A stretch of 64,000 bases of DNA, taken from Effrenium voratum. Its lineage: Eukaryota > Sar > Dinophyceae > Suessiales > Symbiodiniaceae. Location of the stretch: the NCBI GenBank assembly GCA_963377175.1, contig CAUJNA010003287.1, forward strand, positions 651,519-715,518, in the 5' to 3' direction. Shown one piece after another: positions 43,536 to 50,779 of the stretch; position 1 is the stretch's first letter; each line of letters starts with the position of its first letter. The position numbers and the translations under genes were made by a program. Below the pieces are notes generated by a model. That model saw only the letters and a list, made by a program, of their open reading frames with translations, made no database searches and had not been told where the DNA came from.

Positions 43536-43563
43536 AAAAATCGGCGAGAGTTGCCCCTTAATT
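43536..43563 (+). promoter_or_regulatory. Conserved GGCGAGAGTTxCCCCTT motif downstream of the methyltransferase
   Basis: TCGGCGAGAGTTGCCCCTTA lies about 235 bp after the methyltransferase stop. The same motif occurs about 200 bp downstream of the element B methyltransferase, where it is one arm of a perfect hairpin (46,675-46,727). It is conserved outside any shared gene. Confidence 0.6.
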
Positions 43564-44149
43564 ATTACAATTAGGTAAAGGTTTGAAAACCTGCCTGTCC
43601 CTCGCAAAGCCTTGTAGACAATGAGGAGGGTGCCTTCAGTCAAACAGGACTCACGCAGGGGTCAGGGGGTTAGGGTGTTAGGGTGTCAGAGGGTCAAAGG
43701 GTTAGGTTTTAGAAGTTGCTGTGGATGTTGGGGTTGTTGTGGTTGGTGTGGGTGGTGGGTTTGATGGGAACATGTGGTGGCTGGGTTGGGGTATGCAATG
43801 ACCAAGTGTCAGGCTCTGCTGGCAAGCTCCGCAAAGTTACTCCCTTCAAACCGCCTTCAAAGTGTCTTGTTTGAACCCTCCCCTTCAACAAAAACAAACA
43901 ATAACATAAACAAAGACCTCAAATTCCTTCCAGCCTAGCCCATCCCGCACGTCGAAGCCGTGAAGGCGACAGGTCATGTAGGTGAACCGCGTCTTGACTT
44001 CAAAACCTCAGCGTGGCATAGATAGGGGAGCAACAGAAAGCAAAAATCAATCAGACACCCAATACCAACAAAAACTCTCAGCTCAAACCTTCAGTCAGGA
44101 TCAGGTTCAAAAATGCCACCGTTCAAATTGCTCCTGTCAAAGTGTGGTC
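43564..44149. other. Host-like segment inside element A
   Basis: No gene is supported. Composition turns GC-richer than the viral block. There are a few TTAGGG-like words at 43,670-43,712, too irregular to be a telomere, and short frames without domains. Confidence 0.5.
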
Positions 44150-44330
44150 ATTTCAGCAGATTGAAATACATGTTGGAAAAACTAATTTCAGGAATCCGAA
44201 ATGGTTATTTCAGGACTTTGAAATGAACTCAAAACATGCTGAATTAGGTTGCGTTTCACCTTTCTGAAATGATTATTTCAGATACTTGAAATGGTCATTT
44301 CGGGGTTCTGAAGAGATCATTTCGGGCTCA
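44150..44330. repeat. 22-bp tandem repeat with dyad symmetry
   Basis: Units based on CTGAAATGATTATTTCAG recur with 22-bp spacing. Clear copies start at 44,196, 44,264, 44,286 and 44,308, with weaker ones between and before. The copy at 44,264 is a perfect palindrome apart from its centre. Possible protein-binding array or decayed minisatellite. Confidence 0.7.
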
Positions 44331-44564
44331 TGACATGACACAGGGCACGAACCTCAAGACGCGCATCGCGACAGTAGCAAACGGAACAGTTCTTGCTGAC
44401 AGGGAAAGGTCTGAATGCCATGCTCCCTATTCTCACACCTTGCCAATGGCAACATGTTCCTTCTTCTGCCGCATCCGTCCGTCGTCCGTGCAGCAGTGGC
44501 ACATATGTCCACTGAAGAATTTGACAACCATCACTTCTCCTATTGAGTCCAAGGCAGCATCGAT

Positions 44565-45296
44565 TTAAGACTTGGGCAAAACAACTTTGCCCTTTGCATT
44601 AATGACAACTTCGTGTCCATTTGAAACTGCTCTGATCTTGATGCCCGTCAAGCACTTTCGCTTACGGAGGGCGCACATCACTAGGACAACTGCTCCAGTC
44701 AGCATTGGAGACGACGTTTGAATTACGAAGCCCACTCCTTTTGTGAAACCACCGGTGGCGTGGTGTTCTTTGGAAAGTGACTGATAGACGTCCCACACGG
44801 TGTTGGAGAACTCCTCCGAGTCTGCGTTGATGTGGCACAGGTATTGTTCCACCTTTGCACAAACTGCCTTCGCCCAGGCTTGAAGCGGTTTGCTGCCATG
44901 ACAAAAGACTTCTTGTTCTTCAAGGATGCGGCATGTTGCCGTCCGTGACTTCTGAGGAGGCAGCTGCTTTTGTTGCTTGTATCGTTCCAACCCGAGCTCC
45001 AGCACTGGACGGCACACAGAGACTGACTGGGTCTTGGAGAGTTGCACCAAAAGGCGCTGCCTGTCTTCCTCCAGCACCTCTATCAGCTTCCTCTGTGCCT
45101 CCTTTGCCTCCTTTGCCTGCTCCTTTGCCTCCTTTGCCTGCTCCTTTGCCTCCTTTGCCTCCTTTGCCTCCTTTGCCTGCTCCTCCACGGCATCCAATTG
45201 CTTGCACAGCCTCTTGTAAGGCTGTTTGTTTATATCTCCCTCGTCCTTCAGCCTCTTCAATTCATCGCGAACCACCTCGAGCGCGCAGGGAGGCAT
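44565..45296 (-). CDS. Coiled-coil ORF of host type inside element A
   Basis: A 243-codon frame with an ATG at 45,296. Residues ~35-70 are EAK/QAK repeats from a 9-bp DNA repeat, followed by a continuing coiled-coil region (RKLIEVLEEDRQRLLVQL). The C-terminal ~120 residues look folded (PLQAWAKAVCAKVEQYLCHI, then SNTVWDVYQSLSKEHHATGG). Codon and base usage match the host DNA, not the AT-rich viral genes. It lies inside the right inverted repeat of element A, so it may be cargo captured from the host or a host gene into which part of the element inserted. No family recognised. Confidence 0.5.
   Translation of the reverse strand: MPPCALEVVRDELKRLKDEGDINKQPYKRLCKQLDAVEEQAKEAKEAKEAKEQAKEAKEQAKEAKEAQRKLIEVLEEDRQRLLVQLSKTQSVSVCRPVLELGLERYKQQKQLPPQKSRTATCRILEEQEVFCHGSKPLQAWAKAVCAKVEQYLCHINADSEEFSNTVWDVYQSLSKEHHATGGFTKGVGFVIQTSSPMLTGAVVLVMCALRKRKCLTGIKIRAVSNGHEVVINAKGKVVLPKS
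45103..45186. repeat. 9-bp coding repeat (CTTTGCCTC)n
   Basis: TCCTTTGCC-type units repeat about nine times, giving the EAK/QAK series in the minus-strand ORF. Confidence 0.8.
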
Positions 45297-45483
45297 GCTT
45301 GGAGGCTAGGCTTGAGATTTTACACACGGCTAGCAGCAGCAGTCGCTTCAACGGGATGCTGATGACCAGTGGCATTGTCTGGGCTTCCCGGCGACATGAA
45401 ACGAAGAAGGCATTGTCGACGCACCAAGGAGGATGACCAGAAAATTATGCTAAAACGACGGCTACCCTCTGTGCAAACACGAA

Positions 45484-45634
45484 AGGCCCGCCCAAAAGCC
45501 AACCCATGAAACCACAGAAAGTCCTAACCTCTTTCAATTGATAAAACTAAAAGTTGAAATCTGGAACGAAACAGGGGACCAAATCACCCATTCGTTACCT
45601 CATTCATATCGTTATTTCATGCCCCCAAAATCAG
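45484..45634 (-). repeat. Right terminal inverted repeat of element A
   Basis: The reverse complement of 23,284-23,436 with about ten mismatches over about 150 bp, ending ...GCCCCCAAAATCAG. It closes an element of about 22.35 kb. Confidence 0.85.
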
Positions 45635-46660
45635 TAGTCGAGGGCTTTGCCTAGCAATAAATTGCTTTCATACATACACCCCCCCTACATTTTTTTTCAT
45701 CTTCCATCTTCCACCCTTATTCGTTTTCATCATTTTTCTACCTTCCTTTCTGTCCATCTCATCCGTTTTTTTCTCATCATTTTTCCAAAATTTTCGCCAT
45801 CCTTTTCTCCTTTCTCCTCGCCTCATTCATTTCACCAACTACCTTTCAAAATGTCATTTCCTCAATCTCCTCACCTCATCCATTTCAATAAAATAAATTT
45901 TGCAAATATATTGCAAAAAATATTTGTCATCAAAAAAATATTCGAACTGTCTAAAAACGATTTGTCCATTTCCCGGACAAAAAATAGAACAGCAACAACA
46001 TCACTCCCCTCCTTCGTTTCATCACTTTTATCATATATTTTTTTAGGCGTGGTGTCCCTTGTAGGATTTTATTGGGCTTTATGGTGTGGGGTTTCAACCG
46101 TCGGCGCCGCTCACTTGCCACGTCTTCATCTTCTACCACATTCCAGAGGCGGGGCGGAGGTTATGGGATGGGGGCAAAATCGGTGATGTCCACCCCAAAA
46201 TCTGTGATGTCCACCCCAAAATCGGTGATGTCCACCCCAAAATCGGTGATTTCCACCCCAAAATCGGTGATGTCCACCCCAAAATCGGTGATTTCAACCG
46301 TGAAAATGGCACTTTCGGCAATAGGTTTGCACAGCCCCAGATGATGAAAAAGGCGTTTTGTCCTAGCACCATCAGCATTTTTGACCAAGCAGTTTTAAGC
46401 TTTTTGTGGGACACCCGACGCCGTGCTAGGTTGATGAGCGAGCACGACAAGCTTGGGTGCGCCCCCCTTTTGACTGGGGGGCAGGGCGGGCTGGCTTGGG
46501 TTTTGGGTTTGCTGGTGGGTCCCTCCCTCTCCTTGTCTTTTATGTGTTTGTTTTGTTTTTTCCTGCGCAGGTATCTTCATCGTCTTCTTCGCCTACGAGA
46601 CCGAGCCCTACTAGGTAAGGACTTGGCCGGGAGGGCTTTTTTTCTGGGGCGGGGTATATA
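45635..46660. other. Host-type DNA between elements
   Basis: No supported gene. It contains a pyrimidine-rich stretch (45,680-45,890), the 21-bp minisatellite described separately, and TGCTTTCATACA at 45,662-45,673, also found in the conserved non-coding block. That last match may be chance. Confidence 0.5.
46176..46303. repeat. 21-bp minisatellite
   Basis: About six tandem copies of AAAATCGGTGATGTCCACCCC with single-base variants. Because 21 is a multiple of three it leaves several frames open, which are artefacts. Confidence 0.9.
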
Positions 46661-46674
46661 TATAATATATAAGG

Positions 46675-46727
46675 GGAAACTCTCGCCAATTTTTCCCTGC
46701 CCTGTTTGGCAATTGGCGAGAGTTTCC
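46675..46727. repeat. Perfect 17-bp hairpin at the left edge of element B
   Basis: GGAAACTCTCGCCAATT and AATTGGCGAGAGTTTCC are exact complements around a 19-base loop. The arm contains the GGCGAGAGTT motif also found at 43,541 in element A. It sits where host-like DNA changes to AT-rich viral DNA, so it may mark the element end or an end-proximal signal. Confidence 0.8.
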
Positions 46728-46892
46728 TGATGTATCTATATGAATATTGGTGTTTTCTAAATTTGATAAACTATGGATTATCCCCTTAAAAATTAATATT
46801 TTCATGTTTTTTGAATTCTTATTTTTTACTGTGTTGTCGTTGGATGAACCTAGAAATTTCAAGTTTCAAGCCCAACCCCAAACTCAAAATCC

Positions 46893-47507
46893 TTAATCCG
46901 TCAAACTCACTAAGATTTCACAAATTAATTCGCTAGGTATTTTATATAGGTCTTCCTGCTTATGTATTGTTGGATTGTCTCCCCAATTTTCCTTGGTGCC
47001 CGATGGCAGTCTCTGTGCGGTTTCAATATGTTTATTATTCCTGATGTTGCCACAATCCTTTTTACATAATTCTCTAGGTTTCCAAGTTGTAATGTTATTC
47101 CAGAGCCTAGTGCGTTTTCTGTAAGGCATTCCATATTTACAGTAATCTACATCTTTAAAATCAAACTCATCCATAAACTCCTGATGTTTTAATAATCCAG
47201 TTTGTGGATTTTCGATTACAAAATATTTAGGATTGAAATATTTGATAATCTCAATAGTTTTTAAGACAATACTATTTGCATATTCGATATTCCTAATTCC
47301 CCTAGTTTTTGCTACGCTGTATTCAGTGCATGGGGGACTACTCCAAATAAAATCAAAATGGTTTCTGTCAAACTGTTTGTAATCCCACTCCAAAATATCA
47401 GTGTTGATATCAGCATTTTTCAAGTCTAATGATATTACATTAAATCCAAGCGACTTTGCTATGGTTCCGACGCTTTTTGTTCCGCTAAATAATTCTACTA
47501 AATTCAT
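46893..47507 (-). CDS. Short C5-cytosine DNA methyltransferase (element B)
   Basis: A 204-residue homologue of the enzyme at 42,693, reading toward the left edge of element B. Motif I is VELFSGTKSVG, with Lys in place of the Gly before SVG. The catalytic SSPPCTEYS and the VIENPQTGLL motif are present, as is the Cys/His segment ELCKKDCGNIRNNKH. It shares WDYKQFD, AKTRGIRNIEYANSIVLKT and IETAQRLPSG with its homologue. The same outward-facing placement in both elements, with the shared downstream motif, suggests that this gene and its 3' flank travel as a unit. The intact frame and ATG at 47,507 suggest recent function. Confidence 0.88.
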   Translation of the reverse strand: MNLVELFSGTKSVGTIAKSLGFNVISLDLKNADINTDILEWDYKQFDRNHFDFIWSSPPCTEYSVAKTRGIRNIEYANSIVLKTIEIIKYFNPKYFVIENPQTGLLKHQEFMDEFDFKDVDYCKYGMPYRKRTRLWNNITTWKPRELCKKDCGNIRNNKHIETAQRLPSGTKENWGDNPTIHKQEDLYKIPSELICEILVSLTD

Positions 47508-47532
47508 ATTATTAGAATTACTTAGATATTAA

Positions 47533-47856
47533 TTATTCAAATAATACGTATACTCCATCATCATTTTTTGAAATTTTGTAAAATTCTAAAGTGGTGCTTT
47601 TAGGTTGTTTGATTTTTCCTGTATTCAACATATCACAGTATTTCTTTTGTTTTGTAGGATAATCGCCCAATGGTCTTCCTATAGATTTTGCTTGAAATAT
47701 CTTTTCGATTTTTTCCTTCTCCTGCTGTTCGCTTTCAACTGGTTTCATTTTGCCATCAATGGATTTAATCATATCATTTAAGTTTGTGATATTTTTACTA
47801 ATTAATGTTATCTTCTTCATTAAATCATTAATAGTATAATTTTCATTTTCAGACAT
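47533..47856 (-). CDS. Small coiled-coil protein (element B)
   Basis: A 107-residue protein. The N-terminal half is a likely coiled coil (INDLMKKITLISKNITNLND), followed by a Glu/Lys-rich segment and PLGDYPTKQKKYCDML. The C-terminus KQPKSTTLEFYKISKND resembles that of the 90-residue protein at 25,632-25,904, which lies in the same relative position before the Cys-rich gene and ATPase. The start is preceded by AATATATAGTA on its strand, the late-type signal. Function unknown. Confidence 0.75.
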   Translation of the reverse strand: MSENENYTINDLMKKITLISKNITNLNDMIKSIDGKMKPVESEQQEKEKIEKIFQAKSIGRPLGDYPTKQKKYCDMLNTGKIKQPKSTTLEFYKISKNDDGVYVLFE

Positions 47857-47890
47857 TACTATATATTTATTTAGATATTTATTTATTTAA

Positions 47891-48427
47891 TTATATATTT
47901 TTCATCATTTGTTTAACAGTTTCCTGTGTTTCGTTTTCATTATTATCGGATGGTGTTGCTTGCCTACCAAATTTAAAAGTTATATTATGGACATCAGTTT
48001 CTAAGTTGATACTGTCTTTAGTTTTATCAATATTCATTTTCTTATCATTTTTACTTACTTTAAAACCAACTGGCACACAACTACATTTACAATTTCCCTT
48101 CCTTTGTATTTCTAACTCATTTTTAAGTTCTAACATCTTTTTGCACATAGGACAAGCAACCTCAATTACTGCTGTTTCTTTAACAATTTCTCCGCTATCT
48201 TCATCTGTTGAAGAAACACTTAAACCTGTCTTATTTTTGTTTTCTTTTTCTTTTTCACCATTTATATTAATATTTACATTTTTATTTTTGATATATTGTA
48301 TTCCTAGCTTAAGTATTTCTATTGGATAATAACAACATTTCTTAATTTTATTATCAGTTATTATTACTTGTTCTATATTTTCTAGTTCATCTATTATATT
48401 AATATAATTTGAATAACTTCTATTCAT
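47891..48427 (-). CDS. Cys-rich zinc-binding protein, 178 aa
   Basis: The intact version of the broken gene at 26,327-26,848. It starts MNRSYSNYINIIDELENIEQ, has KKCCYYPIEILKLGIQYIK near residue 35, a polar Asn/Glu/Lys linker, then a cluster CPMCKKMLELKNELEIQRKG followed by NCKCSC (C-x2-C ... C-x-C-x-C), which likely binds zinc. The C-terminus is acidic and ends in KQMMKNI. It is divergent from the ATPase, with the conserved non-coding block between them. A regulatory protein acting on that block would be an attractive idea, but nothing in the sequence proves it. Confidence 0.78.
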   Translation of the reverse strand: MNRSYSNYINIIDELENIEQVIITDNKIKKCCYYPIEILKLGIQYIKNKNVNININGEKEKENKNKTGLSVSSTDEDSGEIVKETAVIEVACPMCKKMLELKNELEIQRKGNCKCSCVPVGFKVSKNDKKMNIDKTKDSINLETDVHNITFKFGRQATPSDNNENETQETVKQMMKNI

Positions 48428-48463
48428 ATAAATAATAAGATAAAATAGTTATTTAATCTTACT

Positions 48464-48651
48464 ATTTTCATGCATAATAGAATATTGGTGGGGCACAGCA
48501 CTTGGGGTTTTCTTTGCAACGCATCAAACTAATTAGCTTCAATGCTTATTGACTGAAGTTGATGAAAGAGCCTGTTCTACTACGATAGTCACCATTCATA
48601 TCATAGCAATGCTTTCATACAATAAATAATATTAAATTATTTTCTAAATAT
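48464..48651 (+). promoter_or_regulatory. Conserved non-coding block upstream of the ATPase (element B copy)
   Basis: The partner of 26,886-27,084, with matching stretches AGAATATTGGTGGGGCACAG, GACTGAAGTTGATGAAAGAG and ATCATAGCAATGCTTTCATA. This copy is about 11 bp shorter, mainly around 48,510-48,530. Stop codons fall differently in the two copies, against a coding role. Confidence 0.75.
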
Positions 48652-48667
48652 GTTTAATATCAACTAT

Positions 48668-49432
48668 ATGACAGATGTTCCAATAATAAAATCAATAAAC
48701 ATAACTGAATATGAATTCAAGCAATCCAAATATGAGCACGTGCCAAAATTATCATTTAGAAGTATTATAGTTGCTTCTTCGACAGGCGGTAAGACTGTCC
48801 TTATTCAAAATCTAATATTGAATGTTTATAGAAATTCATTTGCAAGAATATTTATATTTTCACCCAGCGTCCATAACGACCCTACATTTACAGAAGTAAA
48901 GAAATATATTAGGGATGAACTACATGTAGATGATGAAAAAGAACAAATTTATTTTGACAATTACAATCCAATTGATTTAGAAAATGTAATTGAAAGACAG
49001 AAGAAAATTATTAATTATATGAAATCTAAAAAGATAAAGAAACTGCATTCAATATTAATCGTGATAGATGACCACGCAGACGACCCTAAATTTGTTAGAT
49101 ATAGTAAATTATTACATGGATTATTTACAAGAGGCAGGCACGATGCAGTAAGTGTGATTTGTTCAACACAAAAATACAATGTTTTGGCGCCTATCATTCG
49201 TTTAAATGCCAGTTCATTATATATTTTTAGGTTGAAAAATGCCAGTGAATTAATGAGTTTTATTGAAGAAAATGGTGCCATTGTTGACAAACAGCAATTA
49301 TTAGATATGTATCATCAAGCCGTTAATTTTGCTCCATATTCTTTTTTCTACGTGAATATGAATTCAAAAGACATTAACAAAATGTTTCATATCAATTTTG
49401 AACAGGCATTTCAAATTACAAATGATGAATAA
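48668..49432 (+). CDS. FtsK/HerA-type DNA-packaging ATPase (element B)
   Basis: A 254-residue packaging ATPase. The P-loop is VASSTGGKT near residues 34-42 and Walker B is SILIVIDDHADDP near residue 128. KYNVLAPIIRLNASS, LMSFIEENGAIVDKQQLLDM and the closing MFHINFEQAF follow the element A protein closely. It lacks the ~80-residue extension found there. An upstream in-frame ATG at 48,650 exists, but MTDVPII at 48,668 matches the other start (MPEVPII). It is followed after 30 bp by the small CxCG gene. Its role is loading the genome into the capsid built by the 52-54 kb genes. Confidence 0.93.
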   Translation: MTDVPIIKSINITEYEFKQSKYEHVPKLSFRSIIVASSTGGKTVLIQNLILNVYRNSFARIFIFSPSVHNDPTFTEVKKYIRDELHVDDEKEQIYFDNYNPIDLENVIERQKKIINYMKSKKIKKLHSILIVIDDHADDPKFVRYSKLLHGLFTRGRHDAVSVICSTQKYNVLAPIIRLNASSLYIFRLKNASELMSFIEENGAIVDKQQLLDMYHQAVNFAPYSFFYVNMNSKDINKMFHINFEQAFQITNDE

Positions 49433-49462
49433 AGATATTCTAACTTAATATAATAAAATAAT

Positions 49463-49696
49463 ATGCCAATGAAACTATGTAGATGTGGTGGATTGTATCG
49501 TAGAGGTAATTATAATTTTCATACAAATTATTGGATACATAAACTTTATAAAGTGTTAAAAAGACGACCAACAGACGAGGAATTATTAAGATTTCAAAAT
49601 ACTTTTGTTGATGAAGAAGATTTAATAGATGATATGTGTAGTAATGCCTCAACAAAATTACCCGAAAGTGAAATGACAGATTATGATAGCAATTAA
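49463..49696 (+). CDS. Small CxCG protein after the ATPase
   Basis: A 77-residue protein beginning MPMKLCRCGGLYRRGNYNFH, a C-x-C ... H start that suggests a mini zinc-binding site, then a basic helix (HKLYKVLKRRPTDEELL) and an acidic tail ending TDYDSN. It stands where element A has an extension of the ATPase with CECGETF and an acidic Ser/Asp tail. This suggests that a separate gene here corresponds to a fused one there, although residue identity is low. Function unknown. Confidence 0.65.
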   Translation: MPMKLCRCGGLYRRGNYNFHTNYWIHKLYKVLKRRPTDEELLRFQNTFVDEEDLIDDMCSNASTKLPESEMTDYDSN

Positions 49697-49726
49697 TAAT
49701 ATTAATTATGTTTTAATATTATCAAT

Positions 49727-49936
49727 TTAAATTAACGAAGCATTGCAAAATTGTAAAGCAGGAAGTTTATATATTAATTTGTCAGATTTTTCTTTTTCTA
49801 TTTTCTCAATTCGTGCCACACATTCTTGAATAGATTTTATTATTAAAGTATCTGCTCTTGTTTTTTCATCTACTCTTAAAGTCTTAATGTCTTCCATACT
49901 GTTATTTGCATCATTTTTACTTTGACCAATACCCAT
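49727..49936 (-). CDS. Small putative myristoylated protein MGIGQSK
   Basis: A 69-residue protein. MGIGQSKN is a good N-myristoylation start (Gly2, Ser6), suggesting attachment to a membrane or to an inner capsid membrane. The rest is a predicted helix (IIKSIQECVARIEKIEKEKS) with a short Leu/Ile-rich end. The frameshifted equivalent in element A is at 28,826-29,036, also on the minus strand directly after the ATPase block. The preceding AATATTATATATAATGGG start is the late-type signal. Confidence 0.75.
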   Translation of the reverse strand: MGIGQSKNDANNSMEDIKTLRVDEKTRADTLIIKSIQECVARIEKIEKEKSDKLIYKLPALQFCNASLI

Positions 49937-49947
49937 TATATATAATA

Positions 49948-50346
49948 TTATTTAGATTTTAATTTTTCAAAATTATCTTTTTGTTTTTCTTCTTCTTCTG
50001 AATCTTCGTCTTCAGTTGGTGCTGGTATTTCTGTTGGACTTTCAGATGAAGAACTATGAACAGTAATAGGTGGAGAACTATGAACACTAATAGCTTCATT
50101 TGATGAATTGCTACTGCTACTTTGTGCATTTCCTGCTGTTATCTGATTAACTAAATCTGCAATATTTATTGTTGTTGCAATTGTGCTGTGTGATAAGTTT
50201 AATATTATATCTGCTACTGTAGCGCCGTTGTGTAGCATTATTTCTATCATTTTTGTCAGTTTGAACTTCTTTTCTTCTTCATCGCTGTCATCCTCGTCTG
50301 GTGGTTTCTTTGGCGGTGGTTCTGGCGGTTTGTTGTTGTCAAGCAT
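49948..50346 (-). CDS. Acidic low-complexity protein, 132 aa
   Basis: An N-terminal PPEPPPKKPPDEDDSDEEE stretch, a short folded-looking centre (KMIEIMLHNGATVADIILNL), then Ser-rich and Glu-rich segments. The ATG at 50,346 lies inside the end of the upstream gene (50,256-50,759), overlapping by 91 bp in another frame. Either the genes overlap, or one reading frame was broken and the two were a single protein. No family recognised and no counterpart seen in element A. Confidence 0.55.
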   Translation of the reverse strand: MLDNNKPPEPPPKKPPDEDDSDEEEKKFKLTKMIEIMLHNGATVADIILNLSHSTIATTINIADLVNQITAGNAQSSSSNSSNEAISVHSSPPITVHSSSSESPTEIPAPTEDEDSEEEEKQKDNFEKLKSK

Positions 50347-50759
50347 TTAGTAAAGGCTGACACCATTGCGTCGCGTTGGTTTTTCAGTGTTTGTGTTGCT
50401 TGTGTTCTTGTTGGCTCATTTCTTTTGTATGTGTTGCGCCAAAAGTTTTTAAGCATTATTTGAAACATATTGTCCTGGTTTTCCTTTACCTTAAACGCTT
50501 CAAATGTCACATTTAATGGTTGATTTGCATCATTGTATAACTTTTCTTGCGTCTCTCTGGTTGCTGTAGCAATCGTATCTGTGTTGGTTGCAATGTCAAG
50601 AAACTCTCTCGGCGTGCCCTTTTTCATCAATTTCGGTGGTTGTATTGTTGTTGAAGTGTTTGGTTTCATTAGGTTATGTATTGAAAAACTGTCGTCATCA
50701 TATTTATCATTGAATTTCTGCTTCTTTCTTTTCAGTATGTTTTTTGTTAATATTATCAT
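50256..50759 (-). CDS. Unknown basic virion-block protein
   Basis: A 167-residue protein with a basic start (NILKRKKQKFNDKYDDD), a central segment (GTPREFLDIATNTDTIATAT and VTFEAFKVKENQDNMFQIML) and a Thr/Arg/Gln-rich end. The last ~30 codons overlap the start of the next gene in a different frame and look unnatural, so the true end may be near 50,346 with a frameshift fusing both. Minus-strand virion block between ATPase and capsid. Function unknown. Confidence 0.55.
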   Translation of the reverse strand: MIILTKNILKRKKQKFNDKYDDDSFSIHNLMKPNTSTTIQPPKLMKKGTPREFLDIATNTDTIATATRETQEKLYNDANQPLNVTFEAFKVKENQDNMFQIMLKNFWRNTYKRNEPTRTQATQTLKNQRDAMVSAFTKCLTTTNRQNHRQRNHQTRMTAMKKKRSSN

Positions 50760-50779
50760 TATTATTATTGTTTATATGT

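Noticed and set aside
43665..43712. Telomere repeat
   Set aside because: Only two TTAGGG words among irregular G-rich sequence, so not a telomere array.
44150..44330. Possible CRISPR array
   Set aside because: Unit and spacing leave only about 4 bp between palindromes, and there are no cas genes.
23276..45645. Target-site duplication for element A
   Set aside because: The bases next to the two inverted repeats do not match at 5-8 bp. The similar CACC(C)TTATTCG words about 80 bp outside each end are in low-complexity context and not convincing.
45720..46186. 179-codon Phe/Ser/Leu-rich frame
   Set aside because: A product of a pyrimidine-rich stretch, with no domain or homologue among the viral genes.
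46176..46303. Possible CRISPR-like or coding repeat
   Set aside because: The 21-bp units are directly adjacent with no spacers, so it is a minisatellite. Open frames follow from the unit length.
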